DNA of 64,000 nt from Novosphingobium sp. UBA6272 (lineage in GTDB: Bacteria > Pseudomonadota > Alphaproteobacteria > Sphingomonadales > Sphingomonadaceae). The position numbers and the translations under genes were made by a program. Shown piece by piece: positions 25,203-33,455 of this stretch (positions within the stretch are counted from its first letter, which is position 1; the number at the start of each line of letters is the position of its first letter). A model generated the notes under the pieces. The model searched no databases. It saw nothing but the letters and a program-made list of their open reading frames with translations, and had not been told where the DNA came from. The stretch is taken from positions 124,001 to 188,000 of the forward strand of contig NZ_DJUW01000015.1 in assembly GCF_002440635.1 (NCBI RefSeq). The letters are read 5' to 3'.

Positions 25203-25577
25203 ATGTTCGATATCGGCTGGGATGAAATGTTGCTCACTGCGATCGTTGCGATCGTAGTAATTGGCCCGAAGGAGCTGCCGCGCGCGCTGCGTACTGCCGG
25301 ACAGTGGATCGGCAAGGTCCGGCGGATATCCGGACATTTCCGCTCGGGCGTTGAGAACATGATCCGCGAAGCCGAGCTTCAAGAAATGGAGAACAAGTGG
25401 CGCGAGCAGAACGAGGCCATTATGGCCTCGCATCCGCCTACCGCTTCGGCCGAGGCTGCGCTGGTCGGCGAAGATCCGGGCACCATGCCCTCGCCGCCTG
25501 CTCAATCGTCGGTCAAGGCCCCTCCGGTTACTGAAAAGCCCAAGCGTACCGCCAAGCCGCGCAAGAAGGCTGGCTGA
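25203..25577 (+). CDS. tatB: Sec-independent translocase protein TatB
   Basis: A 124-residue TatB with an N-terminal membrane helix ending in the conserved VVIGPKELPRALR hinge, a long amphipathic helix (WIGKVRRISGHFRSGVENMIRE) and a Lys/Pro-rich C-terminus. With TatC it forms the twin-arginine signal receptor. Its stop overlaps the tatC ATG by one base (TGATG). Confidence 0.95.
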   Translation: MFDIGWDEMLLTAIVAIVVIGPKELPRALRTAGQWIGKVRRISGHFRSGVENMIREAELQEMENKWREQNEAIMASHPPTASAEAALVGEDPGTMPSPPAQSSVKAPPVTEKPKRTAKPRKKAG

Positions 25578-26392
25578 TGGTGTTCCAAGTCGACGACATC
25601 GACGAGAGCCAGGCGCCGCTGATGGACCATCTGGTCGAACTGCGCACCCGGCTGATCCGCGCGATCCTGGCGCTGGGCCTGGCTTTCTGCGTGTGCCTCT
25701 ATTTCGCCAGTGACATCCTCGGTTTCCTGATCCGCCCGCTGACCGAAGCCTTTCCACCGGGCGAAGGCAAACTGATCTACACCAAGCTTTACGAGGCCTT
25801 CTTCGTGGAGCTGAAGGTGGCGCTGTTCGCAGCATTCTTCGTCTCGTTCCCGGTAATCGCCAACCAGCTGTGGGCCTTTGTCGCGCCCGGGCTCTATGCC
25901 AAGGAAAAGAAGGCCTTCCTGCCGTTCCTGCTGTGGACCCCGGTGTTGTTCACTTCGGGCGGGGCGCTGGCCTACTTCATCGTCATGCCGACGGCCTTCA
26001 AGTGGATGCTGGGCTTTCAGGGCCAGAAGGGCGGGCTCGAGGTTGAGGCGCTGCCGGGGGCCGGTGACTATCTCGGGCTGGTGATGCAGTTCATCCTGGC
26101 CTTCGGGATCAGCTTTCTGTTGCCGGTGCTGCTGCTCTTGCTCAACCGCGCCGGGATCGTTTCGCGCCAGCAACTAATCGGGATGCGGCGCTATGTGATC
26201 GTTGCGATTACTGCGATTGCTGCCGTGATCACCCCGCCGGATGTGGTTTCGCAGCTGATGCTGCTGGTGCCGATGTGGCTGCTGTTCGAAGGCAGCCTGC
26301 TGATCATGTGGCTGGGTGAGCGCAAGGAAGCAGAAATTGCCGCTGCGGAAGAACCCGTCGCGCCGTCAACCGACCTTATGGGACCGCTCTGA
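25577..26392 (+). CDS. tatC: Sec-independent translocase protein TatC
   Basis: A 271-residue polytopic protein with six predicted membrane helices. It carries the N-terminal family signature MDHLVELRTRLIRAI, VFFVELKVALFAAF-type periplasmic features, FPVIANQLWAFVAPGLY and VITPPDVVSQLMLLVP. It binds twin-arginine signal peptides. Its 3' end overlaps the 3' end of the converging amidohydrolase gene by 17 bases. Confidence 0.95.
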   Translation: MVFQVDDIDESQAPLMDHLVELRTRLIRAILALGLAFCVCLYFASDILGFLIRPLTEAFPPGEGKLIYTKLYEAFFVELKVALFAAFFVSFPVIANQLWAFVAPGLYAKEKKAFLPFLLWTPVLFTSGGALAYFIVMPTAFKWMLGFQGQKGGLEVEALPGAGDYLGLVMQFILAFGISFLLPVLLLLLNRAGIVSRQQLIGMRRYVIVAITAIAAVITPPDVVSQLMLLVPMWLLFEGSLLIMWLGERKEAEIAAAEEPVAPSTDLMGPL

Positions 26393-28046
26393 CCGCAACC
26401 GAATCCCACACCTTTCGCCCGCCAACCCAGACCTCGATCACCTTGGTGGCGCGAAGTTCGGCCGGGCTGGCCAGAAACGGATCACGGTCGATGAACAGGA
26501 AATCGGCCCGCTCGCCCGCCACCAGCCGTCCGAACCGCCCTTCGGCAAAGCCGGCATAGGCGCCGCTCGCGGTATAGGCGGCAAAGGCTTCCTCGCGGGT
26601 CACCCGTTCCTGCACCTGCCAGCCGCCCAGTGGCTGTCCGTCCGGACCGGTCCGGCTGATCGCGGCGGCCCAGCCGGCGAAGGGGTCGGCCGCTTCCACC
26701 GGCACGTCCGATCCGAACACGATCCGCGCGCCGCTGGCCTGGATCGATTTCCACGCATAGGCTCCGCCGAGGCGCGCCGGGCCAAGCCGCTTTTCGGCCA
26801 TTTCGCGGTCACTGGTCTGATGGACCGGCTGCATCGAGGCGATGATCCCGTGCTTGCCGAACCGGACGATGTCGGCCAGGTCGACCACCTGGGCATGCTC
26901 AATCCGCCAGCGCCGGTCACCGCCATAGGTCGCGCTCAGATCTTCTATTGCGGAGAGGACGGCCGCGTTGCCTTCGTCCCCGATCGCGTGGACCGCGACC
27001 TGGAACTTGTCGAGCGCGGCGCGGCTCATCAGGTTCTTGAGCGGGGTGTCGCCGGTGATCCGCAGGCCCTTGCTGCCCGGCGCATCGGCATAGGGCGCCT
27101 TGAGACTGGCTCCGCGCGAGCCGAGTGCACCATCGACATAGAGCTTGACCCCATTGAGCCGCAGCCTGTCGTCATAGAGCCAGGGCGATGGGCCAGGCCC
27201 CCCGATCAGCGCCATTTGCTCGGTCCCGCTGGCATAGGCCATGATCCGGATCCGCAGCGTGCCGTAATCGCCGGCGCGGCGGAAGGCCTGCCAGTCGTCG
27301 ATCGAGGTGCCCATGTCGGCAATCGCGGTCACGCCGCGCGACAGCAGGATGTCCTGCGCTTTGGCCAGCGCCAAGTCGCGATCTTCGGGGCGGGGCGGGG
27401 GGATCTTGGTCTCGACCAGTTCCATGGCATTGTCGATCAGCACCCCGGCGGGCTTGCCGCCCGGCATGATCCGCTCAATCTTGCCGCCGGCCGGGTCCTT
27501 GGTGGTCGCGACGACCCCTGCGGCGGCGAGCGCCTTCGAATTGGCCCAGCCGGCATGGCCATCGACCCGGGCCAGCCAGACCGGCCGATCGGGCACCACG
27601 GCATCAAGTTCGGCGGCGGTCGGAAAGCGCTTTTCCGGCCACAATTCATGGTTCCAGCCGCGCCCGATGATCCACGGGCGGTCGGGATGCGCCTTGGCAT
27701 AGTCCGCGATCCGGGCCAGCGCATCGGGCAACGATTTCGCTTCGGTCAGATCGAGCGTCAGCGCCGAAAAGCCGAGCCCCATCACATGCCCATGGCTGTC
27801 GATCAGCCCGGGGATGATGAAGCGGCCCTTGCCGTCGACCTTGTACGTTGGCCGCTCGGGCCGCTTGTCGCCGCGGTGCAGGACCTGCTTGATCCGGCCA
27901 TCGTCGGCGATCAGCAGTCCGGTGAAGCGGTCGATCCCGCCGGTCGCGTCAATCGTCACGCCATCGACGTTGTCGACCAGCGTATCGGCCAGGGCGGGGG
28001 TGGAAAAAGCCAACGCCGCTGCGGCGCCCAGCAACAGCGCCTTCAT
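26376..28046 (-). CDS. exported amidohydrolase family 3 (YtcJ-like)
   Basis: A 556-residue metal-dependent hydrolase with a signal peptide (residues 1 to about 22, MKALLLGAAAALAFSTPALA). The metal-binding HxH is in GLIDSHGHVMGLG, later ligands are in VHAIGDEGN and RIEHAQVVD, and the aspartate is in FGSDVPVEAADP. The C-terminal barrel-flanking strands (GRLVAGERADFLFIDRDPF) are typical. The start at 28046 overlaps the stop of the upstream oxidoreductase gene (ATGA). The substrate is unknown; it probably acts in the periplasm on an amide or ester bond. Confidence 0.88.
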   Translation of the reverse strand: MKALLLGAAAALAFSTPALADTLVDNVDGVTIDATGGIDRFTGLLIADDGRIKQVLHRGDKRPERPTYKVDGKGRFIIPGLIDSHGHVMGLGFSALTLDLTEAKSLPDALARIADYAKAHPDRPWIIGRGWNHELWPEKRFPTAAELDAVVPDRPVWLARVDGHAGWANSKALAAAGVVATTKDPAGGKIERIMPGGKPAGVLIDNAMELVETKIPPPRPEDRDLALAKAQDILLSRGVTAIADMGTSIDDWQAFRRAGDYGTLRIRIMAYASGTEQMALIGGPGPSPWLYDDRLRLNGVKLYVDGALGSRGASLKAPYADAPGSKGLRITGDTPLKNLMSRAALDKFQVAVHAIGDEGNAAVLSAIEDLSATYGGDRRWRIEHAQVVDLADIVRFGKHGIIASMQPVHQTSDREMAEKRLGPARLGGAYAWKSIQASGARIVFGSDVPVEAADPFAGWAAAISRTGPDGQPLGGWQVQERVTREEAFAAYTASGAYAGFAEGRFGRLVAGERADFLFIDRDPFLASPAELRATKVIEVWVGGRKVWDSVAVRAVP

Positions 28047-28939
28047 GCCTTGCCCTTGCGCGGCAGGCGGCGGACCAGCGCCGAAGTATCCTGCCGCCCG
28101 CCGCCAATCGCCTGCACTTCGGCATAGAACTGATCGATCAGCGCGGTTACCGGCAGCGACACGCCCAGCGAGCGCCCCTCGTCCAGCGTCAGGCCGAGGT
28201 CCTTGCGCATCCAGTCGATCGCGAAGCCGAAATCGAACTCGTCCTTGGCCATGGTGTGCCAGCGGTTGTCCATCTGCCAGCTTTGCGAGGCCCCGCCCGA
28301 AATCGCTTCGTAGACCTTGTCGAGATCGAGGTGCGCCGCTTCGGCAAAGCGCAGCCCTTCCGACAGGCTGGCGAGGATCCCGGAAAAGGCGATCTGGTTG
28401 ACCATCTTGGTGGTCTGTCCGGCCCCGGCCTTGCCGACATGGACGATCCGCTTGGTATAGGCTTCCATCACCGGGCGCGCGGCCTCGATCGCTTCGGCGC
28501 GGCCGCCGCACATCACCGTCAGCGTGCCGTTCTCGGCTCCGGCCTGCCCGCCGGTAACCGGGGCATCGACGCAGTGCACTTCCAGATCGCGGGCCTCGAC
28601 CACGATCTGCCGCGCGATCCGGGCCGAAACGGTGGTGTGATCGATGAAGGTCGCGCCGTGGCGGATGGCAGAGAACACGCCGGTCGGGCCCAGCACCACA
28701 TCGGCGAGGTCATCATCATTGCCGACGCAGGTCAGCACCACATCGGCCCCCTCGGCGGCTTCGGCCGGACTGTGCGCGACGCGCGCCGCCAGCCCGGGAT
28801 TTGCTTCCTGCCAGCGCTTCGCCCGGTCGGGACTGCGGTTATAGATCGTCAGACTATGTCCGGCCTTGCCGATGTGCCGCGCGATCGCGCCGCCCATCAC
28901 TCCAAGGCCCAGGAACGAAACATTGAGGGGCGTGGTCAT
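28043..28939 (-). CDS. NAD(P)-dependent beta-hydroxyacid dehydrogenase
   Basis: A 298-residue member of the 3-hydroxyisobutyrate/tartronate-semialdehyde dehydrogenase family. The Rossmann motif VSFLGLGVMGGAIARHI opens the protein. DAPVTGGQAGAENGTLTVMCGG is the substrate-binding signature, and the catalytic lysine is in TTKMVNQ (about residue 175). The exact hydroxyacid is not predictable. It is divergent from ilvA with a 100-base shared promoter region and is followed directly by the amidohydrolase. Confidence 0.9.
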   Translation of the reverse strand: MTTPLNVSFLGLGVMGGAIARHIGKAGHSLTIYNRSPDRAKRWQEANPGLAARVAHSPAEAAEGADVVLTCVGNDDDLADVVLGPTGVFSAIRHGATFIDHTTVSARIARQIVVEARDLEVHCVDAPVTGGQAGAENGTLTVMCGGRAEAIEAARPVMEAYTKRIVHVGKAGAGQTTKMVNQIAFSGILASLSEGLRFAEAAHLDLDKVYEAISGGASQSWQMDNRWHTMAKDEFDFGFAIDWMRKDLGLTLDEGRSLGVSLPVTALIDQFYAEVQAIGGGRQDTSALVRRLPRKGKA

Positions 28940-29039
28940 AGGCCGCGTGTTTAGCGGCTTTTTGCCTAAAGCAAAGCTGGCATCGGCGAAAGCATTTGCA
29001 GGTTTCCCCGCTGCCCGCTTTGCGTTACGGCCCCTCGTG

Positions 29040-30278
29040 ATGACCGAACCCGTTCAAACCGTAGCCGATCAGCTAACTATCGAGGATATCCGGGCGGCCG
29101 CCTCCCGGATCGAAGGTGCCGTGGTGCGCACCGATTGCGATTACAGCCGGACCCTCAGCGAGATTACTGGAGCCGACGTTTGGCTCAAGTTCGAGAACCT
29201 GCAGTTCACCGCCGCCTACAAAGAGCGCGGGGCGCTCAATGCGCTGCTGCACCTCAATGAAGACCAGCGCCAGCGCGGCGTGATCGCCGCCTCGGCGGGC
29301 AACCACGCCCAGGGGCTGTCTTATCACGGTAAGCGGCTCGGGATTCCGGTCACCATCGTTATGCCGCGCCCGACCCCGACGGTGAAGATCATGCAGACCG
29401 AAGCGGTCGGCGGCACGGTCGTGCTCGAAGGCGAAACCTTTGATGAGGCCTATGCCCACGCCCGCGCGATGGAACGGCAAATGGGCATGACCTTCATCCA
29501 CCCGTTCGACGATCCGCTGGTTGCCGCCGGGCAAGGCACCGTCGCGCTCGAAATGCTCGAAGACGTGCCCGATCTCGACATGCTGGTGATCCCGGTCGGC
29601 GGGGGCGGGCTGGCTTCGGGCATGGGCGTGGCGGCGCGGGCGATCAAGCCGGAAATCGCGCTGATCGGGGTTGAGGCAGAGCTGTTCCCCTCGATGTACA
29701 ACCGACTGCGTCACAACGATCTGCCCTGTGGCGGCGACACCCTGGCCGAAGGGATCGCGGTGAAGGAGCCGGGCGTGTTCACCTCGCGCACCCTGCGCGG
29801 GTTGCTCGACGATATCGTGCTGGTTGACGAAGGCTCGCTGGAGCGCGCGGTTTCGCTGTTGCTGCAGATCGAAAAGACCGTGGCTGAAGGCGCCGGTGCA
29901 GCGGGACTTGCTGCGGTGCTGGCCCATCCGGCGCGGTTCAAGGGCCGCAAGATCGGCATTCCGATCACCGGCGGCAATATCGACACCCGGCTGCTTGCCA
30001 ACGTGCTGCTGCGCGATCTGGCCCGCTCGGGCCGTCTCGCCCGGCTGCGGCTGACCCTGCAGGACCGTCCTGGAGCGCTGTTCAAGGTGATGCGCGAATT
30101 CGATCGCCACAACGTCAACATCATCGAAATCTACCACCAGCGGATATTCACCCATCTGCCGGCCAAGGGCCTGATTACCGACATCGAATGCGAGGCCCGA
30201 GACAAGGAACAGCTCGATTCGCTGGTCGAGACGCTGCGCGAGAAGGGCTACGCGGTGACGGCGGTGGAGCTTAACTAA
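29040..30278 (+). CDS. ilvA: threonine ammonia-lyase (threonine deaminase)
   Basis: A 412-residue PLP enzyme converting threonine to 2-oxobutanoate, the entry to isoleucine synthesis. The PLP lysine is Lys61 in TAAYKERGALNALL. The phosphate-binding loop is in PVGGGGLASG. A C-terminal ACT domain (from about residue 330, ARLRLTLQDRPGALFKVMREFD) suggests allosteric control. The upstream open frame to 28866 has no family similarity, so ATG 29040 is taken. It could equally be the catabolic-type enzyme with an ACT domain found in many alphaproteobacteria. Confidence 0.92.
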   Translation: MTEPVQTVADQLTIEDIRAAASRIEGAVVRTDCDYSRTLSEITGADVWLKFENLQFTAAYKERGALNALLHLNEDQRQRGVIAASAGNHAQGLSYHGKRLGIPVTIVMPRPTPTVKIMQTEAVGGTVVLEGETFDEAYAHARAMERQMGMTFIHPFDDPLVAAGQGTVALEMLEDVPDLDMLVIPVGGGGLASGMGVAARAIKPEIALIGVEAELFPSMYNRLRHNDLPCGGDTLAEGIAVKEPGVFTSRTLRGLLDDIVLVDEGSLERAVSLLLQIEKTVAEGAGAAGLAAVLAHPARFKGRKIGIPITGGNIDTRLLANVLLRDLARSGRLARLRLTLQDRPGALFKVMREFDRHNVNIIEIYHQRIFTHLPAKGLITDIECEARDKEQLDSLVETLREKGYAVTAVELN

Positions 30279-30445
30279 GCCGCCGCGCATTGTCCCGAAA
30301 CGCGCTGGTCCGCCCCGCACTGTGCGGGTGGACTGTGCATAATAACGATGCCTTTACCGTGTTTCGTGGTTAAAGTTCTTTCAACGTTGCGCCGGCCCAT
30401 GCATAGTGTCTGCCTTAGCCAACCCATCAGGATGGTCCACGCAGC

Positions 30446-31300
30446 GTGACGGCACCCGTTAGATTTCCCCGGTTTTTCGTCACGAGCCCGGCGCCTTGCC
30501 CCTATTTGCCGGGGCGGACGGAGCGCAAGGTATTTACCGAGCTCAAGGGCCCCCATGCCGACGAGTTGAACGACGCGCTGGGCCGGATCGGCTTTCGCCG
30601 CAGCCAGACCGTCGCCTATCGCCCCAGCTGCTCAGATTGCCAGGCCTGCGTTTCGGTGCGGGTGGTGGCGGGCGAATTCCGCGCATCTGCCAGCCAGAAG
30701 AAGATCCTGCGGCGCAATTCGGATCTGGTCGCCACGGTCTGCCGGCCCTGGTCGACCGCCGAGCAGTTTGACCTGTTGCAGCGTTATCTCGGCCAGCGGC
30801 ACCCCGGAGGCGGGATGACCAGCATGGACGAAGTCGATTTCGCCGATATGGTTGAGCATACCCCGGTCGATAGCTGGGTAGTCGAATACCGCGAGCCGAC
30901 CGTGGATGGCACCCCAGGACGCTTGGTCGGCGCCTGCCTGACCGACCGCCAGGGCGATGGTCTTTCGATGATCTACAGCTTTTACGAGCCCGATCACGAA
31001 GGCCGTACCGGCCTTGGCAACTACATCATCCTCGATCACATCCGCCGCGCCCATGAAGAAGGGCTGCCCTACGTCTATCTGGGCTATTGGGTGGAAGGTT
31101 CACCGCGGATGCAGTACAAGGTCCGCTATCGCCCGATTGAACGGCTGACCCGGACCGGCTGGCAGCGGATGAGCGCGCCCGAACAGGACAGCCTGATCGC
31201 CTCCGCCGCCGCACTACGCCGGACAGAGGCGGTCCTGCTCGACGGCAGCACCAAGGACGGCGCGCATGGCGTTCAGGACCAATACCGCCTGGCTGACTAG
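30446..31300 (+). CDS. bpt: aspartate/glutamate leucyltransferase
   Basis: A 284-residue bacterial leucyl-tRNA-protein transferase that adds leucine to N-terminal Asp or Glu and feeds the N-degron pathway. The N-terminal cysteine features APCPYLPGRTERKVFTEL and YRPSCSDCQACVSVRV are diagnostic of the ATE fold, as are DEVDFADMVEHT and YVYLGYWVEGSPRMQYKVRY. The GTG start (30446) follows AGGA at a long spacing. It converges with the arsenic operon and overlaps its last gene by four bases. Confidence 0.93.
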   Translation: MTAPVRFPRFFVTSPAPCPYLPGRTERKVFTELKGPHADELNDALGRIGFRRSQTVAYRPSCSDCQACVSVRVVAGEFRASASQKKILRRNSDLVATVCRPWSTAEQFDLLQRYLGQRHPGGGMTSMDEVDFADMVEHTPVDSWVVEYREPTVDGTPGRLVGACLTDRQGDGLSMIYSFYEPDHEGRTGLGNYIILDHIRRAHEEGLPYVYLGYWVEGSPRMQYKVRYRPIERLTRTGWQRMSAPEQDSLIASAAALRRTEAVLLDGSTKDGAHGVQDQYRLAD

Positions 31301-31947
31301 GCCGGGTCCCACACAGCCTTGTCGAACGCATGCGCAGCCAGCGCGCCGAGCAGCTGCGCCGCGATGAATGGCAGGGCACTGGCCGGAGCGATCCCGGCGA
31401 AGCTGTCGCTTAGGCTGCGGGCCAGGGTGATCGCCGGATTGGCGAAGCTGGTCGATGCAGTGAACCAGTAGGCGGCGGTGATGTACAGCGCGACGCTTGC
31501 GGGAACCGCCGCAGGGCGGTGCCGCGCGGTCAGCAGGATCGTGGTGATCAAGCCGAAGGTGGCAATGAACTCACTGAGCCATTGTCCGGGTCCATCTCGC
31601 AGCTTGGTGGAAAACTGCAGCACTGGAAGATCGAACATCGCGTGGACCGCCCAGACCCCCAGGATCCCGGCCAGCACCTGCACCGCCACCGTCACCGCCA
31701 GCCCCTTCCAGCAGCAGTCACCGCGCAGCCGCATCACCAGGCTGACCGCCGGGTTGAAATGCGCGCCGGAAATCGGACCGAGCATCGCGATCAGCACGAA
31801 CAGGATCGCCGCGGTGGCGATCGTGTTGCCGAGCAGCGCCACGGCATCGTTGCCTTGCGCCAGCCGCTCGGCCATCACGCCCGAGCCGACCACGGTGGCG
31901 AACAGGAAAAAGCTGCCGAGTGCCTCGGCCCACAGCCGCTGCCTCAT
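31297..31947 (-). CDS. aquaglyceroporin of the arsenic operon (AqpS-like)
   Basis: A 216-residue major intrinsic protein with six membrane helices and both pore motifs, NPA in GAHFNPAVSLVM and in SFANPAITLAR. In an ars operon such channels let arsenite made inside the cell leave down its gradient, as described for AqpS in Sinorhizobium. The ATG overlaps the arsC stop (ATGA). No ArsB or Acr3 pump lies in the operon, so this channel is the only visible exit. The arsenite role is inferred from context. Confidence 0.88.
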   Translation of the reverse strand: MRQRLWAEALGSFFLFATVVGSGVMAERLAQGNDAVALLGNTIATAAILFVLIAMLGPISGAHFNPAVSLVMRLRGDCCWKGLAVTVAVQVLAGILGVWAVHAMFDLPVLQFSTKLRDGPGQWLSEFIATFGLITTILLTARHRPAAVPASVALYITAAYWFTASTSFANPAITLARSLSDSFAGIAPASALPFIAAQLLGALAAHAFDKAVWDPA

Positions 31948-32447
31948 GCTGCGCCTTCCATTGCGCCGATCTCTGCAAGCGCAGCCTGGGCAGCATCGCG
32001 GTCCATGCTCTCCAGCGGCAGGGCCAGCATAGCCTGCACCCGCATTTCCAGCAGCCGCCAGGTTTCGGCAAAGGCCGCATCCACAGCGGCATCGCCGCCG
32101 GTCACGTCTGCCGGATCGGGCAGGCCCCAGTGCGCGCGCAAGGGCGTGCCGGGAAAGGCCGGGCAGACCTCGCCCGCAGCATTGCCGCAGACGGTGATCG
32201 CCAGATCGATCTCCGGCGCGTCGGGTCCGGTGAATTCAAGCCAGGACTTGGAGCGGAACGCCGCCGTGTCGGAGCCCTTGGCTGCCAGCAGGCGCAGCGC
32301 GCCGGGATGCGGCACGCCCTTCGGCTTGCTGCCAGCGCTATAGGCCATCAGCCGGTCTGCTCCGAGCCGCCGAAACAGCGCTTCGCTCAGGATCGAGCGG
32401 GCTGAATTGCCGGTGCAAAGCACCAGCACCGAACGGACCTGAACCAT
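31944..32447 (-). CDS. arsC: arsenate reductase, low-molecular-weight phosphatase type
   Basis: A 167-residue protein of the LMW-PTP fold that reduces arsenate to arsenite. The phosphate-binding loop is CTGNSARS with nucleophile Cys11. The redox relay cysteines are Cys87 and Cys95 in VCGNAAGEVCP, as in thioredoxin-coupled ArsC. DPADVTGGD is the general-acid loop. The C-terminal extension after residue 135 is Ala-rich. It sits 3 bases after arsI. A protein phosphatase role is unlikely given the operon and the extra cysteines. Confidence 0.9.
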   Translation of the reverse strand: MVQVRSVLVLCTGNSARSILSEALFRRLGADRLMAYSAGSKPKGVPHPGALRLLAAKGSDTAAFRSKSWLEFTGPDAPEIDLAITVCGNAAGEVCPAFPGTPLRAHWGLPDPADVTGGDAAVDAAFAETWRLLEMRVQAMLALPLESMDRDAAQAALAEIGAMEGAA

Positions 32448-32450
32448 GGG

Positions 32451-32933
32451 TCAGCAGCAGCCTGTGGCGGCCTTTGGTGCGGCTGCGGGGGCCTGCGACG
32501 CGCAGCACGATCCGGCCGCGGCATTGGCCGAGGCGAGCTGTTCAAGCTCGGGCCGTGAGCCATAGACGGTCGATTCCCCGCTGGTCAGGAATGCTTCCCA
32601 AACGACCCCGTCGGGATCGGCGATCCAGCTCTTTTCGGACTGGGCATAGCAGCAGGTGGTCGCGCCTTCTTCCAGCACCGGGCGGCCGGCAGCCTCAAGC
32701 GCGGAATAGACTTCGGCCAGTTCGCCCTGATCCTCAACCTGCAGGCCCAGATGCTCGACCCCTTTGACCGCACCGCATTTCTGAGAGATCGCGAAGTTGA
32801 CCCGCGGGTCTTCCAGCATCCACTTGGCGTAATCGCTCTTGGTCACGCTGGGCACCTGGCCGAACAGGCCGGTGTAAAAAGCAATCGACTGGTCAAGATC
32901 GGTTACCCCGACGTGCACGTGGAAACGCTTCAT
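32451..32933 (-). CDS. arsI: ArsI-like C-As lyase (VOC-fold dioxygenase)
   Basis: A 160-residue vicinal-oxygen-chelate protein related to ArsI/CadI. ArsI enzymes use Fe(II) and O2 to cleave the carbon-arsenic bond of trivalent methyl- or aryl-arsenicals. Candidate metal ligands are His5 or His7, His61 and Glu113. The arsenic-binding vicinal cysteines are Cys94-Cys95 in GATTCCYAQSEKSW. The C-terminal 40 residues are Ala-rich with two more CC pairs (GSCCASQAP and a terminal GCC), which is unusual. The start overlaps the arsR stop (ATGA). Confidence 0.85.
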   Translation of the reverse strand: MKRFHVHVGVTDLDQSIAFYTGLFGQVPSVTKSDYAKWMLEDPRVNFAISQKCGAVKGVEHLGLQVEDQGELAEVYSALEAAGRPVLEEGATTCCYAQSEKSWIADPDGVVWEAFLTSGESTVYGSRPELEQLASANAAAGSCCASQAPAAAPKAATGCC

Positions 32934-33256
32934 GAGGCCATCCTTTCGGCAGTGGCGGCGGGCGCGCACGAGCCCCCGGCGCAGCAGTTTTCGGTGAGGT
33001 AGGAGAGAAGCCCGTTCATCGCGGCATAGTCAGCGGCGTAGATGATCGAGCGGCTGACCCGGCGCTGGCTGACCAGCCCGGCGTGGCTCAGCTGGGCGAG
33101 GTGGAAGCTGAGCGAGGAGGCAGGAATGCCCAGTGCATCGGCCAACGCGCCTGCGGCCATGCCCTCCGGCCCGGCCTGCACCAGCAGACGGAAAGCAGCG
33201 AGCCGGTGCTCCTGGGCCAATGCGCCAAGCGAGCGGATGATGGAATCGGGTCCCAC
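32930..33256 (-). CDS. arsR: ArsR-family arsenical-responsive repressor
   Basis: A 108-residue winged-helix repressor with the recognition region LGIPASSLSFHLAQLSHAGLVSQRR. The likely metalloid site is C-terminal, Cys91, Cys92 and Cys97 in ENCCAGGSC. This resembles the C-terminal site of Acidithiobacillus ArsR and differs from the alpha-3 CVC motif of plasmid R773. The GTG start follows GGAAGGA. It heads arsR-arsI-arsC-aquaporin and probably represses its own promoter through the palindrome at 33273-33296. Confidence 0.92.
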   Translation of the reverse strand: MGPDSIIRSLGALAQEHRLAAFRLLVQAGPEGMAAGALADALGIPASSLSFHLAQLSHAGLVSQRRVSRSIIYAADYAAMNGLLSYLTENCCAGGSCAPAATAERMAS

Positions 33257-33272
33257 TGCATTCCTTCCATGA

Positions 33273-33315
33273 TTCGATGATTATAGAAATATCGAAGAAA
33301 TTGGCGGCCTGTCAA
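33273..33315 (-). promoter_or_regulatory. ars promoter and ArsR operator
   Basis: An inverted repeat, TTCGATGATT (33273-33282) and AAATATCGAA (33287-33296), with perfect TTCGAT/ATCGAA outer arms, lies 17 bases before the arsR start. On the minus strand, TTGACA (33315-33310) is 16 bases from GATATT (33293-33288), and a perfect TATAAT occupies 33285-33280. The operator therefore covers either possible -10. Palindromes of this type are known ArsR/SmtB targets. Confidence 0.65.
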
Positions 33316-33403
33316 GCCGTCAACAAAGGACAAATTTCATTTTGCCGGACGCCGTCAAGGTTTTCTGCCCGGCCGTCACCGCTGGCTGTTCTCCAAAAGC
33401 AAA

Positions 33404-33431
33404 CCCCCTCCCCGCGCTGGCGGGAAGGGGG
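33404..33431 (-). terminator. GC-rich hairpin terminator after aldehyde dehydrogenase
   Basis: The 12-bp arms CCCCCTCCCCGC / GCGGGAAGGGGG have one mismatch and a GCTG loop. On the minus strand the stem is followed by TTTGCTTTT. It lies 24 bases after the aldehyde dehydrogenase stop and insulates the arsenic promoter. Its sequence is related to the CCCCTCCCC...GGGGAGGGG repeats at 37.2, 38.8 and 42.4 kb. Confidence 0.65.
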
Positions 33432-33455
33432 CTGCGCAAGTTCAGGGAAAAACGA

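Noticed and set aside
26316..28127. 603-codon plus-strand frame opposite the amidohydrolase gene
   Set aside because: It lies wholly antisense to a gene with clear metal-binding motifs and runs out of tatC in another frame; composition is that of a mirror frame.
30314..30328. CCCGCA-CTG-TGCGGG hairpin after ilvA as a terminator
   Set aside because: Short stem with no T-run; kept as unproven since GC-rich palindromes of this size arise often by chance here.
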